A stretch of 60,000 bases of DNA. It comes from Nemertoderma westbladi (Eukaryota > Xenacoelomorpha > Nemertodermatida > Nemertodermatidae). Below, one piece after another: positions 1-10,908 of this stretch; position 1 is the first letter of the stretch; every line of letters begins with the position of its first letter. The stretch covers positions 126,001-186,000 of the forward strand of contig JAUCBJ010004893.1 in assembly GCA_032718475.1 (NCBI GenBank), given 5' to 3'. Made by a program: the position numbers and the translations under genes. The notes below the pieces were generated by a model, which was not told the DNA's origin, did not search any database, and saw nothing but the letters and a program-made list of their open reading frames with translations.

Positions 1-74
1 CCATCATAACGACGCAATATGGGCACGGGAAGGATCCCCGGGAGCAGATTTTAGAGGTATGTAGGCGAGGGGGT

Positions 75-2127
75 ATGCATGGAGCGGAGCGGAAAGATGT
101 GAGGATGTTACCCAAGAAGGTTAGAGAGGCCATCCTTAACCAAGATTATGTCAAGGTGGGATCAGGTGTCCAGAGTGACTTGGAGAGTGATATCAAAGCT
201 ATTATTGCTATGGGCACAGGACATTGGGATTTATAGAGAGTACCCTAATTCTGCCAAGACCTGTATGGGTTTTATAGCGCATTTATTATATAATTGGAAT
301 TTCAAGTTAAAGACGAAAAATAAATATGAGGAGGCGTACGGTGAATATAATAGGCCGCCGGGAGCTGAGTTCAAATCCATGATGATTCCATGATGATTCA
401 TAATGATTTCAAGCGGCAAGCGTTGGTATATTGGAACATTTGCGCACCACCTCGTGCTTCGTTGCAGTATTATTTAGTGTTGGAGTCAAACACGGTAACT
501 TGCCTGATTATGGACATAGTTGCAAGAGTTTTGAAGCGCCATCCATTGGTGTTAGGAGGAGAACAATACATCAGATCGAAGGGAGAAATTCAGTCCGATG
601 TGATGAAGCGTTTCTTAACACCGTTCTTCAACCAATCTTTGGATAACACATCGATGGTCAGAAGGGGATTAGCGATATTTGAAGGAGTATACCGACAGAA
701 CATTGGAGACTTGGGAGATTGACCTTCCATGGAGTATCCGACGCCAGAGGCATTGGAGAAGTGGTTCGGGAACCAAACCCGCGGGTTTGGTACTCCCGTC
801 CACTTGGATGCGGACAGACCCATTAGAGTGAGGAAGGGAGAGGGTTGGCCTGAGACGTTAGTAGAGGTGTTCGGAATGGATCTTCCGGTGGAGAAGACAT
901 ATCCTAAACGGATGCGAGAGGAAATATTAGAGATCGAAAACAAGGGTGAGGATGTTTACTTTGTTCAAGAACAGCAAACCATAACCAGAGAAGACGACAT
1001 TGTTCCAGATATTGGGAAGGAAGGAAGCGCGAGACCGATTGGAGACCTCATATATAAGAGGGCTTGGTTCCCGCAAACGCGTAGATGAAAGTTGTGCAGT
1101 AGCACAAGACATGGTCAGAAGACGTGCGACGCTGTAGTCGAAGCAGCGCCCAAGTTTTGCCATTGGTGTAACGAGACTGACCATTCATTCTACATGTGTA
1201 CCGTCTTCATTTCTCAGTGTGGATATTGTGGGGTGAAGGGACACCGCAGCTCAAAGTGTCAGCTACGCAACGATTCCTTTCAGAACCATAGCGCTAACCT
1301 ACTTTGGGAGATGTTAGATAAGTGGGAAGATGCAGCGGATTGCCATATTCAAGCCCAAATGAGGTGGCTGCCGTTTAAGGCGGGCTATGGATTCTGGGCG
1401 GTGGATCCATCGCATGTAGCGTATGAGCCCTATCTACAATCGCTAACGCAGTATCAAGAATTAATGCTGACTGCTCAGGACCTTCTGCGGAATACAGGAG
1501 TTGTAGTTATTAGATCCTATGTTCAGCAACTTAATATGGACAATAAATATACATGGAATTTTGTTGCTATTTGTGACAGAATTACTAATGGAATATTCTC
1601 GGAGACGAGAAAGGTGGTGCGCGCGCGGCGATTGGAGGATGGTGGCCATCCAATATAGGAACGAATTCCTACTAACTCATATACGTTTGGGGTCATTGAC
1701 CGCCGAACGGATAGATGAGCAGCGAACCGATGTGCCCACAGCAATGACAGCCAGTGCCCATAGCTCACGGCAAGAAGCTGACGTAGCAGTTCTTAGCAAA
1801 CGCCAAGCCAAGGATACTCAATATCACGATATCATTGACTCGCAGAGAGTACAATGTAAGGCACAGGGGGCATCCAAAAGGGCGCGCGTGCAGTTGCAGA
1901 AGGAGGAGTTGGCAGAGGCGCCTACAGCGACGCGGCAAATGGGGCGAGGCCGAGGAAGGAGCGTTAGTCGGGAAATCATTAGCGCCCAAGGATCGTCTTC
2001 ATCGCCAGTCCCAGGAAGCGACGCCTCTAGAACGCCATCAACGGAATCTGTAGGAGGCAGATTGGTGTATCTGGGAAGGGGCCGGAAGAGAGGAGCGAGC
2101 CCGAGAGATCCAGGAGCCAGTCATTGA
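75..2127 (+). pseudogene. Decayed retroelement gag-like gene with two zinc knuckles and an RGR-rich tail
   Basis: Broken reading frame, probably a retroelement structural (nucleocapsid-like) protein. Seen: coding-like sequence opens at the ATG at 75, shifts frame near 230 and again near 390, then runs in one frame from 390 to 1658 interrupted only by TGA at 720-722 and 1086-1088. Two adjacent CX2CX4HX4C zinc knuckles (CHWCNETDHSFYMC and CGYCGVKGHRSSKC) lie at about 1158-1260. After a further shift near 1600 the frame ends at 2127 in a basic GRGRGRS / GRGRKRG tail. Known: tandem CCHC knuckles plus basic tails bind RNA in gag proteins. No protease or RT follows on this strand before an unrelated LINE at 2658. 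A host CCHC protein is possible, but the frameshifts and stops favour a dead element. A palindromic hairpin (759-805) lies inside the frame. Confidence 0.6.
759..805. repeat. Palindromic hairpin A (core-sharing family)
   Basis: A perfect 20-bp palindrome at 772-791 (ACCAAACCCGCGGGTTTGGT) is extended by imperfect arms: CGGG 767-770 pairs with CCCG 795-798, and AAGTGG 759-764 pairs with CCACTT 800-805. It lies inside the gag-like frame and reads through as N-Q-T-R-G-F-G-T. It is one of five related hairpins in the window. Confidence 0.85.
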
Positions 2128-2657
2128 TGCCACGTAACATCAATGAGCGACAAACTGTAAACATATACATCATCGTCACTCTGATGTATATTGTAGGCTA
2201 CAATTGTATATCCGACTGGACTCATATACACATATAGAATTATTTTGTTCTAAAATTTATTGAAAGAGGCTCAAGGAAGTGATTGGGGAGACAAACCTGC
2301 GGGTTTGGCTTACTCCTTTCACTTACCTGAGCGATCACCAAATTTAAGGGTGATTGCGTTTTTTATAAATTAAGTAAAAGTTCCAAAATGGAAGTGACTA
2401 TTACGTATTTTATATTTAGTTTGATTATCGGCCTTAAATGCAATAATATTTAGTTAAACATTTAGCCTCAAATATTTTTTATATTTTAGTTATTTTGTTA
2501 TTATTGATCTCTATAATTTGAGGTGGGAAATGGGGGACATTGTCCTAGCCATGTTCCATTTCAATAAGTAAATTGTTAATTTGTAAATATAGTAAGAAAG
2601 ATATTTTGTAATCTAATTTTGTATTAATTTGTATGTAATAATCATTATGCAATATCA
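2128..2657. other. AT-rich non-coding stretch with one hairpin
   Basis: Sequence between the gag-like remnant and the LINE. Apart from the hairpin at 2277-2324 I see no gene, TSD or LTR boundary. It may be the 3' untranslated part of the upstream element. Confidence 0.5.
2277..2324. repeat. Palindromic hairpin B (core-sharing family)
   Basis: The core CAAACCTGCGGGTTTG at 2292-2307 pairs throughout except one T:G position (2298/2301). Outer arms: GGAG 2287-2290 with CTCC 2313-2316, and AAGTGA 2277-2282 with TCACTT 2319-2324. It lies 150 bp beyond the end of the gag-like frame. Confidence 0.8.
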
Positions 2658-4563
2658 ATGGCCATATTTGTATGTAATTATTATAGAACCAAGTTTATTG
2701 ATTTGTTTGAAAGTAAATTAAACAAATTATACAGAACTTACATTAGGAATCCTACCGCTGCTAATACTCTTGCTTACAAAACCTATAGGAATAAATTAAC
2801 TTCTACTCTACAGGCTGCCGAGAAGGCCTATTACTCTAGCGAATTCGAAACTAACTCAGGTAACATACGCAAAACATGGATAATTATAAACTCTGCATTA
2901 AATAAAACAAAACATTTAAATACTCCAAAAAAACTAACTATCCATACTGATAATTCTGCCAAAACCACCACTGACCCAAAGCAAATTGCTGAAGCTTTCA
3001 ACCTGCACTTTACTACCATAGGACCTAAACTAGCCAACGATATTCCTAAATCTAACTGCTCCCCGCTACGCTTTATTAACCACACTCGTTCTAATTCATT
3101 TTCACTGGTAGAGACATCCCCTGTCGAAGTCGAATATCTAATCCTCCAATTAGACCCTAAATCTGAATCTAATGATTGTTTCCCCATTAAACTATTACAG
3201 TTGTCTGCTAAATTACTATCTATTCATCTATCTCACCTAATTAACCTATCGATAACTCAAGGCTTCTTCCCTAAGGCTCTTAAATCGGCCAAAGTCATAC
3301 CCGTATTCAAGAGTGCGGACCCATCGGACACTAATAACTACCGACCTATTTCTCTTCTACCCGTAATAAGCAAACTGTACGAATCCATAATTAATAACCA
3401 ACTACTCTCGTACCTAAAAAAATATTCCATATTGTCTAATTCTCAATTCGGCTTTCGCCCTAAATCGACAACATCCCATGCTCTGCTATCCGTTGTAGAG
3501 AATATTCACAAATACTTAGACCAAAAACTATTCACCAGTGCTATCTATATAGATCTAAAAAAAGGCTTTCGACACTATTGATCACTCTATCCTAACCTCT
3601 AGGCTAAACTCCTATGGTATCCAGGGAATACCACAGCAACTACTCTCAAACTTCCTAGATTCTAGAACCCAATTTGTTTCTATCGGCAACCACCATTCTT
3701 CTAATCTACCTATTACATGTGGTGTCCCACAAGGCGCCACTATTTCGCCAATCCTATTCCTATTGTATATTAACGACCTTCCCAATGCTACCTCACTACA
3801 CCTCACTCACACAATCTCAACATTATTTGCTGACGACACAACTCTTCATATAGCTAAACTAATCTGGACTCTTTAATCTCCATAACTTACTCTGAATTAT
3901 TTAAGATTGTGGATTGGCTATCAGACAACCGTCTATCTCTCAATCTATCTAAGACTGAATAATGCCATATACTCTAATTACCCTAATACTCACTCCTACC
4001 CAATACTAATTAACCATTCCCACATTACTCAGAAACCACATTCTAAATTTCTAGGGGTTCTAGTAGATGACAACTTAAACTGGAAATCTCACATTAAACA
4101 TATTACGTCTAAAATCTCTAGAACCTCCGGAATATTCTACAAACTGCGTTACATATTTCCCCTTTGTATACTTCGCCAACTATATTCCCTATGTATAAAA
4201 ATAAACAAACTCCTCCGCTGTATTACTTTCTCGCACTACCGAGCTTCTTCTAAACCTATCTATAAGTCTCTCGGCATTCTACCTATTGACCTCCTCTATA
4301 AGCACCAAGTACGATCCCTCATGTACGATGTAAACGCTAACCTATTTAAACCTGATTCAACTCTAGGCTCATTATTCACCAAAATTTCCTCTGTACACAG
4401 ATACCCAACTCGCCTTGCTACTACGGATGGTTTCTCTGTTCTGAAGGTCCGCCTAACTTCCTCCAAAGCTTCCATGAATTATCAAAACCCTTCAATTCGG
4501 AACGCACTACCATCTCAATTAAAACACTCAAAATCAAAAAAAGCATTTTTCGTCAGCGTATAA
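2658..4563 (+). pseudogene. Decayed non-LTR retrotransposon reverse transcriptase (CR1/Jockey-like)
   Basis: 5'-truncated ORF2 of an APE-type LINE; no endonuclease is present. Seen: RT motifs in order, including VIPVFKSADPSDTNNYRPISLL, QFGFRPKSTTSHAL (about 3445-3485), IYIDLKK followed by a one-base slip in an A7 run near 3560, then in the next frame AFDTIDHS, GVPQGATISPILF (about 3720-3765) and the catalytic box FADDTT (about 3827-3845, usually YADD). Another shift follows near 3870. The last frame, 3907-4563, carries the post-RT region (KFLGVLVDDNLNW) and a typical C-terminus (NPSIRNALPSQLK). A non-coding tail runs to about 4905 and ends in short ATTGAAA-type repeats. Two frameshifts make it non-functional. 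The exact clade is an inference from motif style. Confidence 0.85.
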
Positions 4564-4978
4564 ATACCACCTGTTAGGCCCATGCCCACTTTTTATATCT
4601 CACCACGTATCTTTTATTATGCCATTTATTGCCTCTCAAAGTCTTCTATCCCACTATTCGGCTGACCATAAATTATATCTTGTATAATAAAGCTCAAAAA
4701 CCAGACAAATTCTAGAGGAGCAGACACGCCACGCCCACCCCACCTCGAACCCATCAATTTCCTGTCGGAGTAGCAGGCTATACTAGCTACGCTATTGTCT
4801 GCTACTTCGTCATCACCATCACCTTCATCCAATGTTTGTATTGATATGATTGTATAGGAAATTGTTGAAAGGAAAAAATAAATAAATTGAAATTGAAAAT
4901 AAAATTCATTTTGCTATTTCACATCGCGATATTTCTTCTACAATTGGAGGGAAACATTACTTGTTTCCCTTGGAGAGG
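4564..4978 (+). other. LINE 3' tail and short flank
   Basis: The 3' untranslated sequence of the preceding LINE, ending near 4905 in AAATTGAAATTGAAAAT-type repeats. It is followed by about 70 bp of unassigned sequence up to the inverted-repeat arm that begins TGTTACA at 4979. Confidence 0.55.
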
Positions 4979-5895
4979 TGTTACAATATATGGCGTTGTG
5001 TACTAAAACAACCCTTCATACAGTACAGAGTAATTAGATAAGTTATATTGATGTACAGCATTCATTAGATAGGAAAAATAAAATATACGAGTTTATATTA
5101 TTCAACCGATTTTGTACAGTATGTAGCCTTACGTAAGTAATTTTATAATAAAACCTTAGCATATAAATTTACGGTGGCAAACGTTTATAAAACATTAATA
5201 TGAATTTGCCGTTTATTGTTATTAATTGAACCTAATGTGTATTTGTATTAATTTCCTTTATATTTCCCTACAAACTAATGTTATACTAAATTAACGCTAA
5301 AATGTGCTTTAATAATCGCGAAATTAATGCTATGGCCTTAGACCTAAAGCCCACCAAGACAGATTTATTACCATATATGGTAATGATTTGAGAACCCGGG
5401 GAAGCATAGAGCTACAATACTCCTCTCCCATTGGTTTAGCTATTTTAGGTTGGTTTAATGGTAGTAGGATTTGTTGGACCAATGATATAATCATTGCGTC
5501 ATACCTATATTTTGTCAGTACATCAGTACACCAGTACAGCAGTACTGTTCTCGTGTTAGTTGGTTTTAATGTTTTTGATCTTCTTGCTTGTCGTTTTAAT
5601 GTTAATTCTGCTAATTCTGTAAATTATAAATACTGATTTCTGCTGTTATGCCTGTATGATTACAACTTTGAATAGTGATCTTCTTGCATTGACTCTTGAT
5701 TTCTTTAATCTTTGCGATTGCGATGTAGCAAATCTTTACAAGGATTTTCCTTTCAACTGTCAGACTGTTTTGTAAATGCATGCGCCGATACGGTAACTAT
5801 TCGCTTTCGCATGACGGGCTAAGGGTACTGGTAGGCGTAGCAGGCACACTGTGGAAGCGACGGAAGGAGGAGTGGAGGATCCAATGTGGGGCAAC
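4979..5895 (+). repeat. Left arm of long inverted repeat (LTR- or TIR-like)
   Basis: Starts TGTTACAATATATGG and ends GTGGGGCAAC; matches the reverse complement of 17841-18752. It contains the 18-bp perfect palindrome ATTACCATATATGGTAAT (5367-5384), whose centre CCATATATGG is a consensus CArG box, and a CAGTAC-rich stretch at about 5514-5550. The 82-codon open frame inside (5388-5636) also appears in the other arm, but nothing supports it as a gene. Confidence 0.85.
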
Positions 5896-5929
5896 TTTGA
5901 GATATAGCTTGTGGAACAAATCCAGTAAC

Positions 5930-6904
5930 TCACCTCATCTCTTCCTGGTATCTATCCGCTGTCTTATTATACTCGGCTATGCATTCTACAAATAGTTGTT
6001 TCGCCTTTGCCGCTCGCTCTTTCTGTTGTAATGCGTCTATCTCGTCCTGGTGCTCAGGCGTGAGCTTCTTCTCCGGATGTGGTGAAGTGAATGTGGACCA
6101 GGGACTCGAGAGTTCCAAATCCGCGGGTTTGGTGCTCGAGTCCCATACCGCTTCGCGCCGTGCCTCCAGGTCTTTGTATGCTCGATAAAGCGAAATGGCC
6201 ACTGCCATTTCTATCAAAGCGGGATTCGTACGAGGTTTAATCTCCGTGTACGGATCCTAAGTCGTAACGGTCGGCGTAACAGGTCTTGGAGGTCTCTTTC
6301 CGCTGAAATCGATGCTTATCATTGGATTACTCATCGGGTAACCTCCTTCGTTGTTCCTAAGAAACTGGTGCGCTTTACACTGCGTTAATATTGGTTCGGG
6401 ATTCAACTCATGTATGCGATCGGGGATGGATACATCTTGTTTATTCATATATTCGCTACATTTGTAAAATAGCTTATACACACTGAAGACCCTTGGCATT
6501 GCCTCATCTTTCCCTCGGGTTCTTCGGTAGATATGCATTCTGTCGAATTGATCTCTAACAGCGGATAGAGGTTCGTCGTGCGACAAATACATGTTCATAT
6601 GGTATAATCGCATGATCTCCTCATCGGGATCTGAGCTTACGTCGCACACATCAACGGCGAAGTCGTAGGGGTATCGGGTTCGGTACTCCCGACGCAACAC
6701 CTCCATTCTGTCCTCCAGCGCCCTCATTCTTTCCCTCCTTAATCCTTTATCATAATTAGATTTAAAGTTAGTATTTAAATCTATCACAGATCGTCCATGG
6801 TAATATGCATTTGAATCTTTACAGCCATGGTGAGCGAATGGTAACTGTGCTTCCTCCTTAGCGGTCCAACCTCTCTTTGGCTCCGCGGGGATGTCTTTAC
6901 TCAT
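5930..6904 (-). pseudogene. Unidentified ~324-codon frame with one internal amber stop
   Basis: I do not recognise this protein. Seen on the minus strand: an open frame from ATG at 6904 to TAG at 6257-6259, which continues in the same frame to a stop at 5930 with no other interruption. The N-terminal part is charged and hydrophilic with an R/E-rich helix (GLRRERMRALEDRMEVLRRE). The C-terminal part is another likely helix or coiled coil (HQDEIDALQQKERAAKAKQL). It lies next to the inner edge of the left inverted-repeat arm and downstream of the BEL/Pao remnant on the same strand. Hairpin C (6101-6144) lies inside the C-terminal part. It could be an accessory or gag-like gene of the element bounded by the long inverted repeats, but its function is unknown. 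The stop may be a mutation, a read-through codon or a boundary between two genes. Confidence 0.5.
6101..6144. repeat. Palindromic hairpin C (core-sharing family)
   Basis: Ten-base perfect outer arms (GGGACTCGAG 6101-6110 and CTCGAGTCCC 6135-6144) enclose CCAAATCCGCGGGTTTGG (6115-6132), paired except for one T:G position (6120/6127). It lies inside the minus-strand frame 5930-6904 and is translated in a different phase from hairpins A and D. Confidence 0.85.
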
Positions 6905-7536
6905 CTTACTCGCTCATTCGCATAAATTGTATACGTATATATATATTCAATAGGCCGTTACATAAGTTAGTTACACTGTGGATGGATCAGTTAGATAGTA
7001 AGGAGGGATCGACATCCTGAGCTACCTGGCCCGCCTTCCAGCAGTTCAGGTTCGGCTCTCTAGATCCCGTCTCAATCTTAAGCTACCTTCTAATCTATTC
7101 CCATGCATAGCGCAAAAACTTCGGAGATAAACTGGCCATGACCGACTCACTTTTTGATGCCCAAACTACTCCCCCAATACTTGTACTAGAATACAGTAGT
7201 TAGAACAGACATTAGCTGGGGTGCTCGACTATACCAAACCCATGGGTTTAATTATCGAACACCTCTCTCCACTGCAAATTACTGAGTGGGGTCTGTGTAC
7301 GCCTCTGGTGCTACTAACCTTTAGCACCTTTGGTTGTTGTACTGTTGGCACCAATCTGTGGAAGCTACTGAACTCAATTTACACTCCTACATATAATAGC
7401 CGTAACCATGGTGTCTAGATACTATCTTCCAGGCTTTCACGACTTTCAAATTACTGTATACTTATAGACAGGTCCTTAGACACATCTATTTTAGCATTTG
7501 GAATTGTCTTGGGTTCACTTATAATTTTAAAATTAG
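6905..7536. other. Non-coding gap with hairpin E
   Basis: No frame or family recognised between the unidentified frame and the RT remnant. It contains hairpin E at 7220-7263. The RNase H and integrase regions expected after a BEL/Pao RT are not visible here, so that element is cut off at its 3' end. Confidence 0.5.
7220..7263. repeat. Palindromic hairpin E (core-sharing family)
   Basis: Perfect 14-bp core AAACCCATGGGTTT (7236-7249) with outer pairs TCGA 7225-7228 / 7255-7258 and GGTG 7220-7223 / CACC 7260-7263. The central two bases are AT instead of GC, and the self-complementarity is kept. Confidence 0.8.
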
Positions 7537-8658
7537 TCAAAAGTAGTTAAAATTGGTCAGTGGGAACCCTCCCGTAGCCAAGCACTCCTGTAGACTGTGA
7601 GCCACATCTATGGCTTGTTCCGCCGTGTCCTTTGACACCAATCCATCGTCCATATAGAAGTTCCTCAAGATGGTCTCAATTACGTCTACTGGGTAGTTTC
7701 CAATCTGGGCTGTCGCCGTTTTCTTTAAGATAAACAGCGTGCCATTGGGACTGTCTCGGGCGCCGAATATTCTGATGTACATCTGCTACGTAACCACTGG
7801 GCCGGATAGGTCCTCATTCTCGTACCTGAGAAATCTAAGACTATTTTGGTCAGTCTTACAGGCTCTCACCTGGTGAAACATTGCCTCGATGTCGCAAGTA
7901 AAGGAAAATCGGCGCTGTCTAAAGCGTAACAGTATCCCTATTAAGTAGTTATTGAGATTGGGACCATCCATCAGTTCAAAGTTTAGGGACATACCTCTAT
8001 AGACTGCTGTGCAGTCATTAACCACTATAACTTTGTTTGGTTTATCAGGGTGGGTTACATAATGGTGTGGGAAGTAAAAAGTCTGATCCGTCACAATGTC
8101 GGGGTTCTCTACCCTCCCGGCAAATCCCTTAGTCAGATAATTGTTAATTTGGGCACAATATTTCTCCCTAATATCTTGATTCTTCAACAGCCGCGCTCTT
8201 ACTCCGGTTAATCTTTTCAAAGCTAGGTTGTAATTGTTTTCCAACTTAGGGGGTTGCCGACGCCACAACTTTCCAACCTCAAAATGTCCTGTCGGTAACA
8301 GGCGTATCGTATTTTCCATCATTTCTAAGGATCATTTCTCGTCTGTAGACATGGTTAAGTCGTAACCACCGGGTTCCATCGCGTCTTTGTCCAACCATTC
8401 GATGGTTCTAGCCCCTGCCTCAAGGTCTTGGCGTATCAATTCCTTTTGCAACTCCTCTTCGCTGAATTGGAAAATGTCGAGGTCTCGATATTTCGCCACC
8501 TGACCCTCCAATATATTGGTATATATCAAGACGTTACTCAAATAAGTGGCGTGGGCCACTGAACCAGAAACACGGGTTTGATAACAGTAGTCCTCGGGTT
8601 CACTATCTGTTTGGTCGTTATAGAGTGGTTCCGATAGTCTAGCATTATCGGGACTCAA
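7537..8658 (-). pseudogene. BEL/Pao-type reverse transcriptase fragment with two in-frame stops
   Basis: Part of the pol gene of a BEL/Pao LTR retrotransposon; the product would copy element RNA into DNA. Seen: a single minus-strand frame from 8658 to 7537 broken by TGA at 8332-8334 and TAG at 7786-7788. Family landmarks in order are the pre-RT segment (HFEVGKLWRRQPPKLENNY), the PHHYV stretch, the SLNFELMDGPNLNNYL segment typical of Pao RTs, the FTCDIEAMFHQV block with the first catalytic Asp, a FGARDSPNGTLFILKKTA block, and the FYMDDGL catalytic box near the end. Thumb, RNase H and integrase are absent. The protease lies just upstream in another frame. Two stops plus truncation make it a relic. 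Confidence 0.9.
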
Positions 8659-8803
8659 CTCCTCCTCTGACTCGATAAAATCGCTGTAGTGATCAATACA
8701 GGCTCTCCTAAATTCGTCAACGTCTGGTGGCTCTACTAACGATGGTTGTGGTGTAGGCTGCCAATCATCGTGTCTGTCCTTTGGCTTATTGCCACCTGGA
8801 AAC

Positions 8804-9334
8804 TCATATGAAATGGGTACGTGTGTAATGTGTATACCAACCTAATATGGTCCTGTGGGCGTGTGGCCCATTTACATAAGGCTCAGCTGGTCTTGTTTCC
8901 CATATTTGGAGAGCGATCAGTTGTTCCGCTCCAATCAACATGGACACATTTATATAACCTACCTGGTGTATTGGTATTTTGAGCTCGTCAAAATACTCCT
9001 GTGCTATGGGACTCATCGGTGGCACCTTACCTAACTGCCTGCCAAACCCTTTCATAGCTAGACACTTAAATCCATCCAGTGGCAACGCTCTCCTTTCGTG
9101 GTGAGTGTGCTCTTCTCTCGGGAGTAGGGAGTCTAGTTCAACAGAAATTTTATGTCCCTTGACATCTCCTATCCCGTGTATGGATTTTAACTCTATCTTT
9201 ATCTCCTCAGCATCCTGGAAGCTGGAAACGGCCCTCGCCACTTCCTCGTCTATATATGATAATGTGGACGCGGTGTCCAACATTACATATATTCTCTTCG
9301 ACCCTTTGTCTCCAGTAAGTTTCACCAGTATCAT
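8804..9334 (-). pseudogene. BEL/Pao-type aspartic protease (DUF1758-like) remnant
   Basis: Retropepsin-like protease that would cleave the gag-pol polyprotein. Seen: 176-codon minus-strand frame with the active-site strand VMLDTASTLSYIDEEVA (DTA in place of DTG/DSG), an internal GHKISVELDSLL region, and the GPHAHRTILGW C-terminal signature of Pao proteases, which resembles the family form GP(T/H)A-RT-LGW. It lies between the gag zinc-knuckle region (9444-9946) and the RT (8658-7537). It is out of frame with the RT, so at least one frameshift lies in 8659-8803. The start is not certain, because the domain would normally be inside a polyprotein rather than begin with its own Met. Confidence 0.85.
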
Positions 9335-9443
9335 GCTGAATATTTCTGACGTGGCAGATGATAAATACGTCCTCGCGCTGGTTGACAGGTTATCAGTGGT
9401 GAATCCCTGGCAGTTTACCTCCCCTGCGCTCGATTCACCGTCC

Positions 9444-9946
9444 TCATCCGACGAACCTGGTTGATATCCATCGTTTTAGATACTGGCATACGTATAGCAG
9501 CTTGTGATGTAGTCTGCCGCACTCCATACATCCGTCTTTACTGTTCGGGCACTGGCGCCGTACGTGACCTGGAGCAAGGCATGCCCAACAGGTGTCCAAT
9601 GAACCCTTCTCTGTTCCGAAGTTAGCTACTTGAAGCGTCTGCAACTGTCTAACTTATGGTCATCTGATCTTATCCCCTTTAGTAGGCAGAATTGACAACC
9701 TACAAATTCATCTGGCAACTCCTGTTGCTTCACTCTGGGTCTATCTGACCTCTCACCTGACCATACTCGCGGGTCTGGTCTGAAGGCAGGGGTATTCGGA
9801 TTGTATTTGTCTATTGAGTTAAACGTCACAGTCCTTTTGTCCTCGTCAAAACTCACCATTGACCTTCTGATAGCAGGCTTGGACTCCCTCATGTTTTCTT
9901 CTGAGAAATTCAACATCATATCTGTTACCGCGTCTGTGGCTATCAT
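9444..9946 (-). pseudogene. BEL/Pao gag C-terminal part with CCHC zinc knuckles
   Basis: Nucleocapsid-like region in two overlapping minus-strand frames (9946-9626 and 9644-9444), so one frameshift is needed. Seen: a zinc-binding pattern in the first (CQFCLLKGIRSDDHKLDSC) and in the second a canonical knuckle CWACLAPGHVRRQC followed by CMECGRLHHKLLYVC. This C..C....GH....C then C..C...HH.LL arrangement is usual between gag and protease in BEL/Pao elements. It lies directly between the DUF1759-like gag and the protease. Confidence 0.8.
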
Positions 9947-10359
9947 GTCATGAGCATATGTCTGAGCATCAACACTTTGTCCTGACCATCCAGTTTATTT
10001 TCTAGTTTTCGCCATTTCTGTCGATAATGCATGTTTAAGCATCTTATTATACTCTTCAAGACTTCTGCGTGATCACCATGATGAGGAAGATTCACAGTCT
10101 TTAAGATATCTAATGCGTTTGAGATGGTGTTAGCTAAGTTCAACAGCTCTAACTGAGTTTTTCCGCCCTTATCTAAATCTTCCACTATCGACTGCGCCAT
10201 CTTGGTTTTATTCCCATAAATATCGCTAAGTATCTTCATAGCTAGTTCAAATGCTCTTTCATTGCCGACGAAGTTATCGGCAATGGCTCTTGGTTCTCGA
10301 TGGAGCATTTGTAATAGGTAGTTTAATTTTTCATTGGGGGTAAAGGTGCTGGTGGTCAA
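9943..10359 (-). pseudogene. BEL/Pao gag core (DUF1759-like)
   Basis: Helical capsid-like gag segment. Seen: 138-codon minus-strand frame starting with NEKLNYLLQMLHREPRAIAD and AFELAMKILSDIYGNK, which fits the DUF1759 pattern (F-YL--LL-G-A---I ... A---L---FG) of BEL/Pao gag. It ends at 9943 by overlapping the next frame at 9946, consistent with a frameshifted single polyprotein. The N-terminal half of the usual domain (F-G----W--F) is not in this frame and may be scrambled in 10380-10900. Confidence 0.75.
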
Positions 10360-10908
10360 TTGTTGTCGACATAAGTCTTAAACGTCCTCCAGTTGCCATT
10401 GGTCATTCGTTGCCCATAAACTTCTGGGGTTTTGTGCCGGCAGTCCCTGCCTAGCGGCAAACTTACCTATGTCTCTAAGGGTGGCGTCCTTCCGGGTCAT
10501 CAAGTTGGTTAGTTCTGCAGGATTGTTAAGTCTGGTCCCTTCCCGAGGGTTCATACTTACCTGCTCTGTGTTGGTCCTTCTTTACTTCAGGTTTTGGGAC
10601 TTCTGACGCCTCAAATCTTCCTCTTCACCCTTTGAGTCAGTGTCGCTTCTCGGCACTCATATTGGTTTACGAGCGGAAGCTCTAAACCAAGCTTATTCTA
10701 TAAATCTCTCATCCGAATGTAAGAAATCGGGATTACGGATCGGAGGGACGGGTTTTCTTACCTGAGGCCTTTGTGGTATTATTGCCTCTGATATGCATAC
10801 TCATGAGTTAGACTGGGCTTCACCTTGTTCTTGCCTTCCGGGATTAAAATTAGTCCTTACCTGGACCGCTTCTCTTAGCTGTAAGTTACTAAGCATATCC
10901 GTTATAGG
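10360..10908. other. Degraded gag interval without an open frame
   Basis: Between two minus-strand gag pieces with the same direction. No frame longer than about 60 codons survives. It contains the hairpin at 10662-10690. Probably decayed coding sequence of the same polyprotein. Confidence 0.5.
10662..10690. repeat. Short perfect hairpin, loop GGAA
   Basis: TTGGTTTA (10662-10669) pairs with TAAACCAA (10683-10690), and GAGC (10671-10674) with GCTC (10679-10682) around a GGAA loop, with one bulged C at 10670. It carries the GGTTT/AAACC words of the five-hairpin family but in reversed order, so a relationship is uncertain. Confidence 0.7.

Noticed and set aside
5388-5636. 82-codon ORF shared by both inverted arms as a gene
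   Set aside because: It is shared because the arms are copies of one repeat. It has no domain, no supporting context, and frame-neutral differences.
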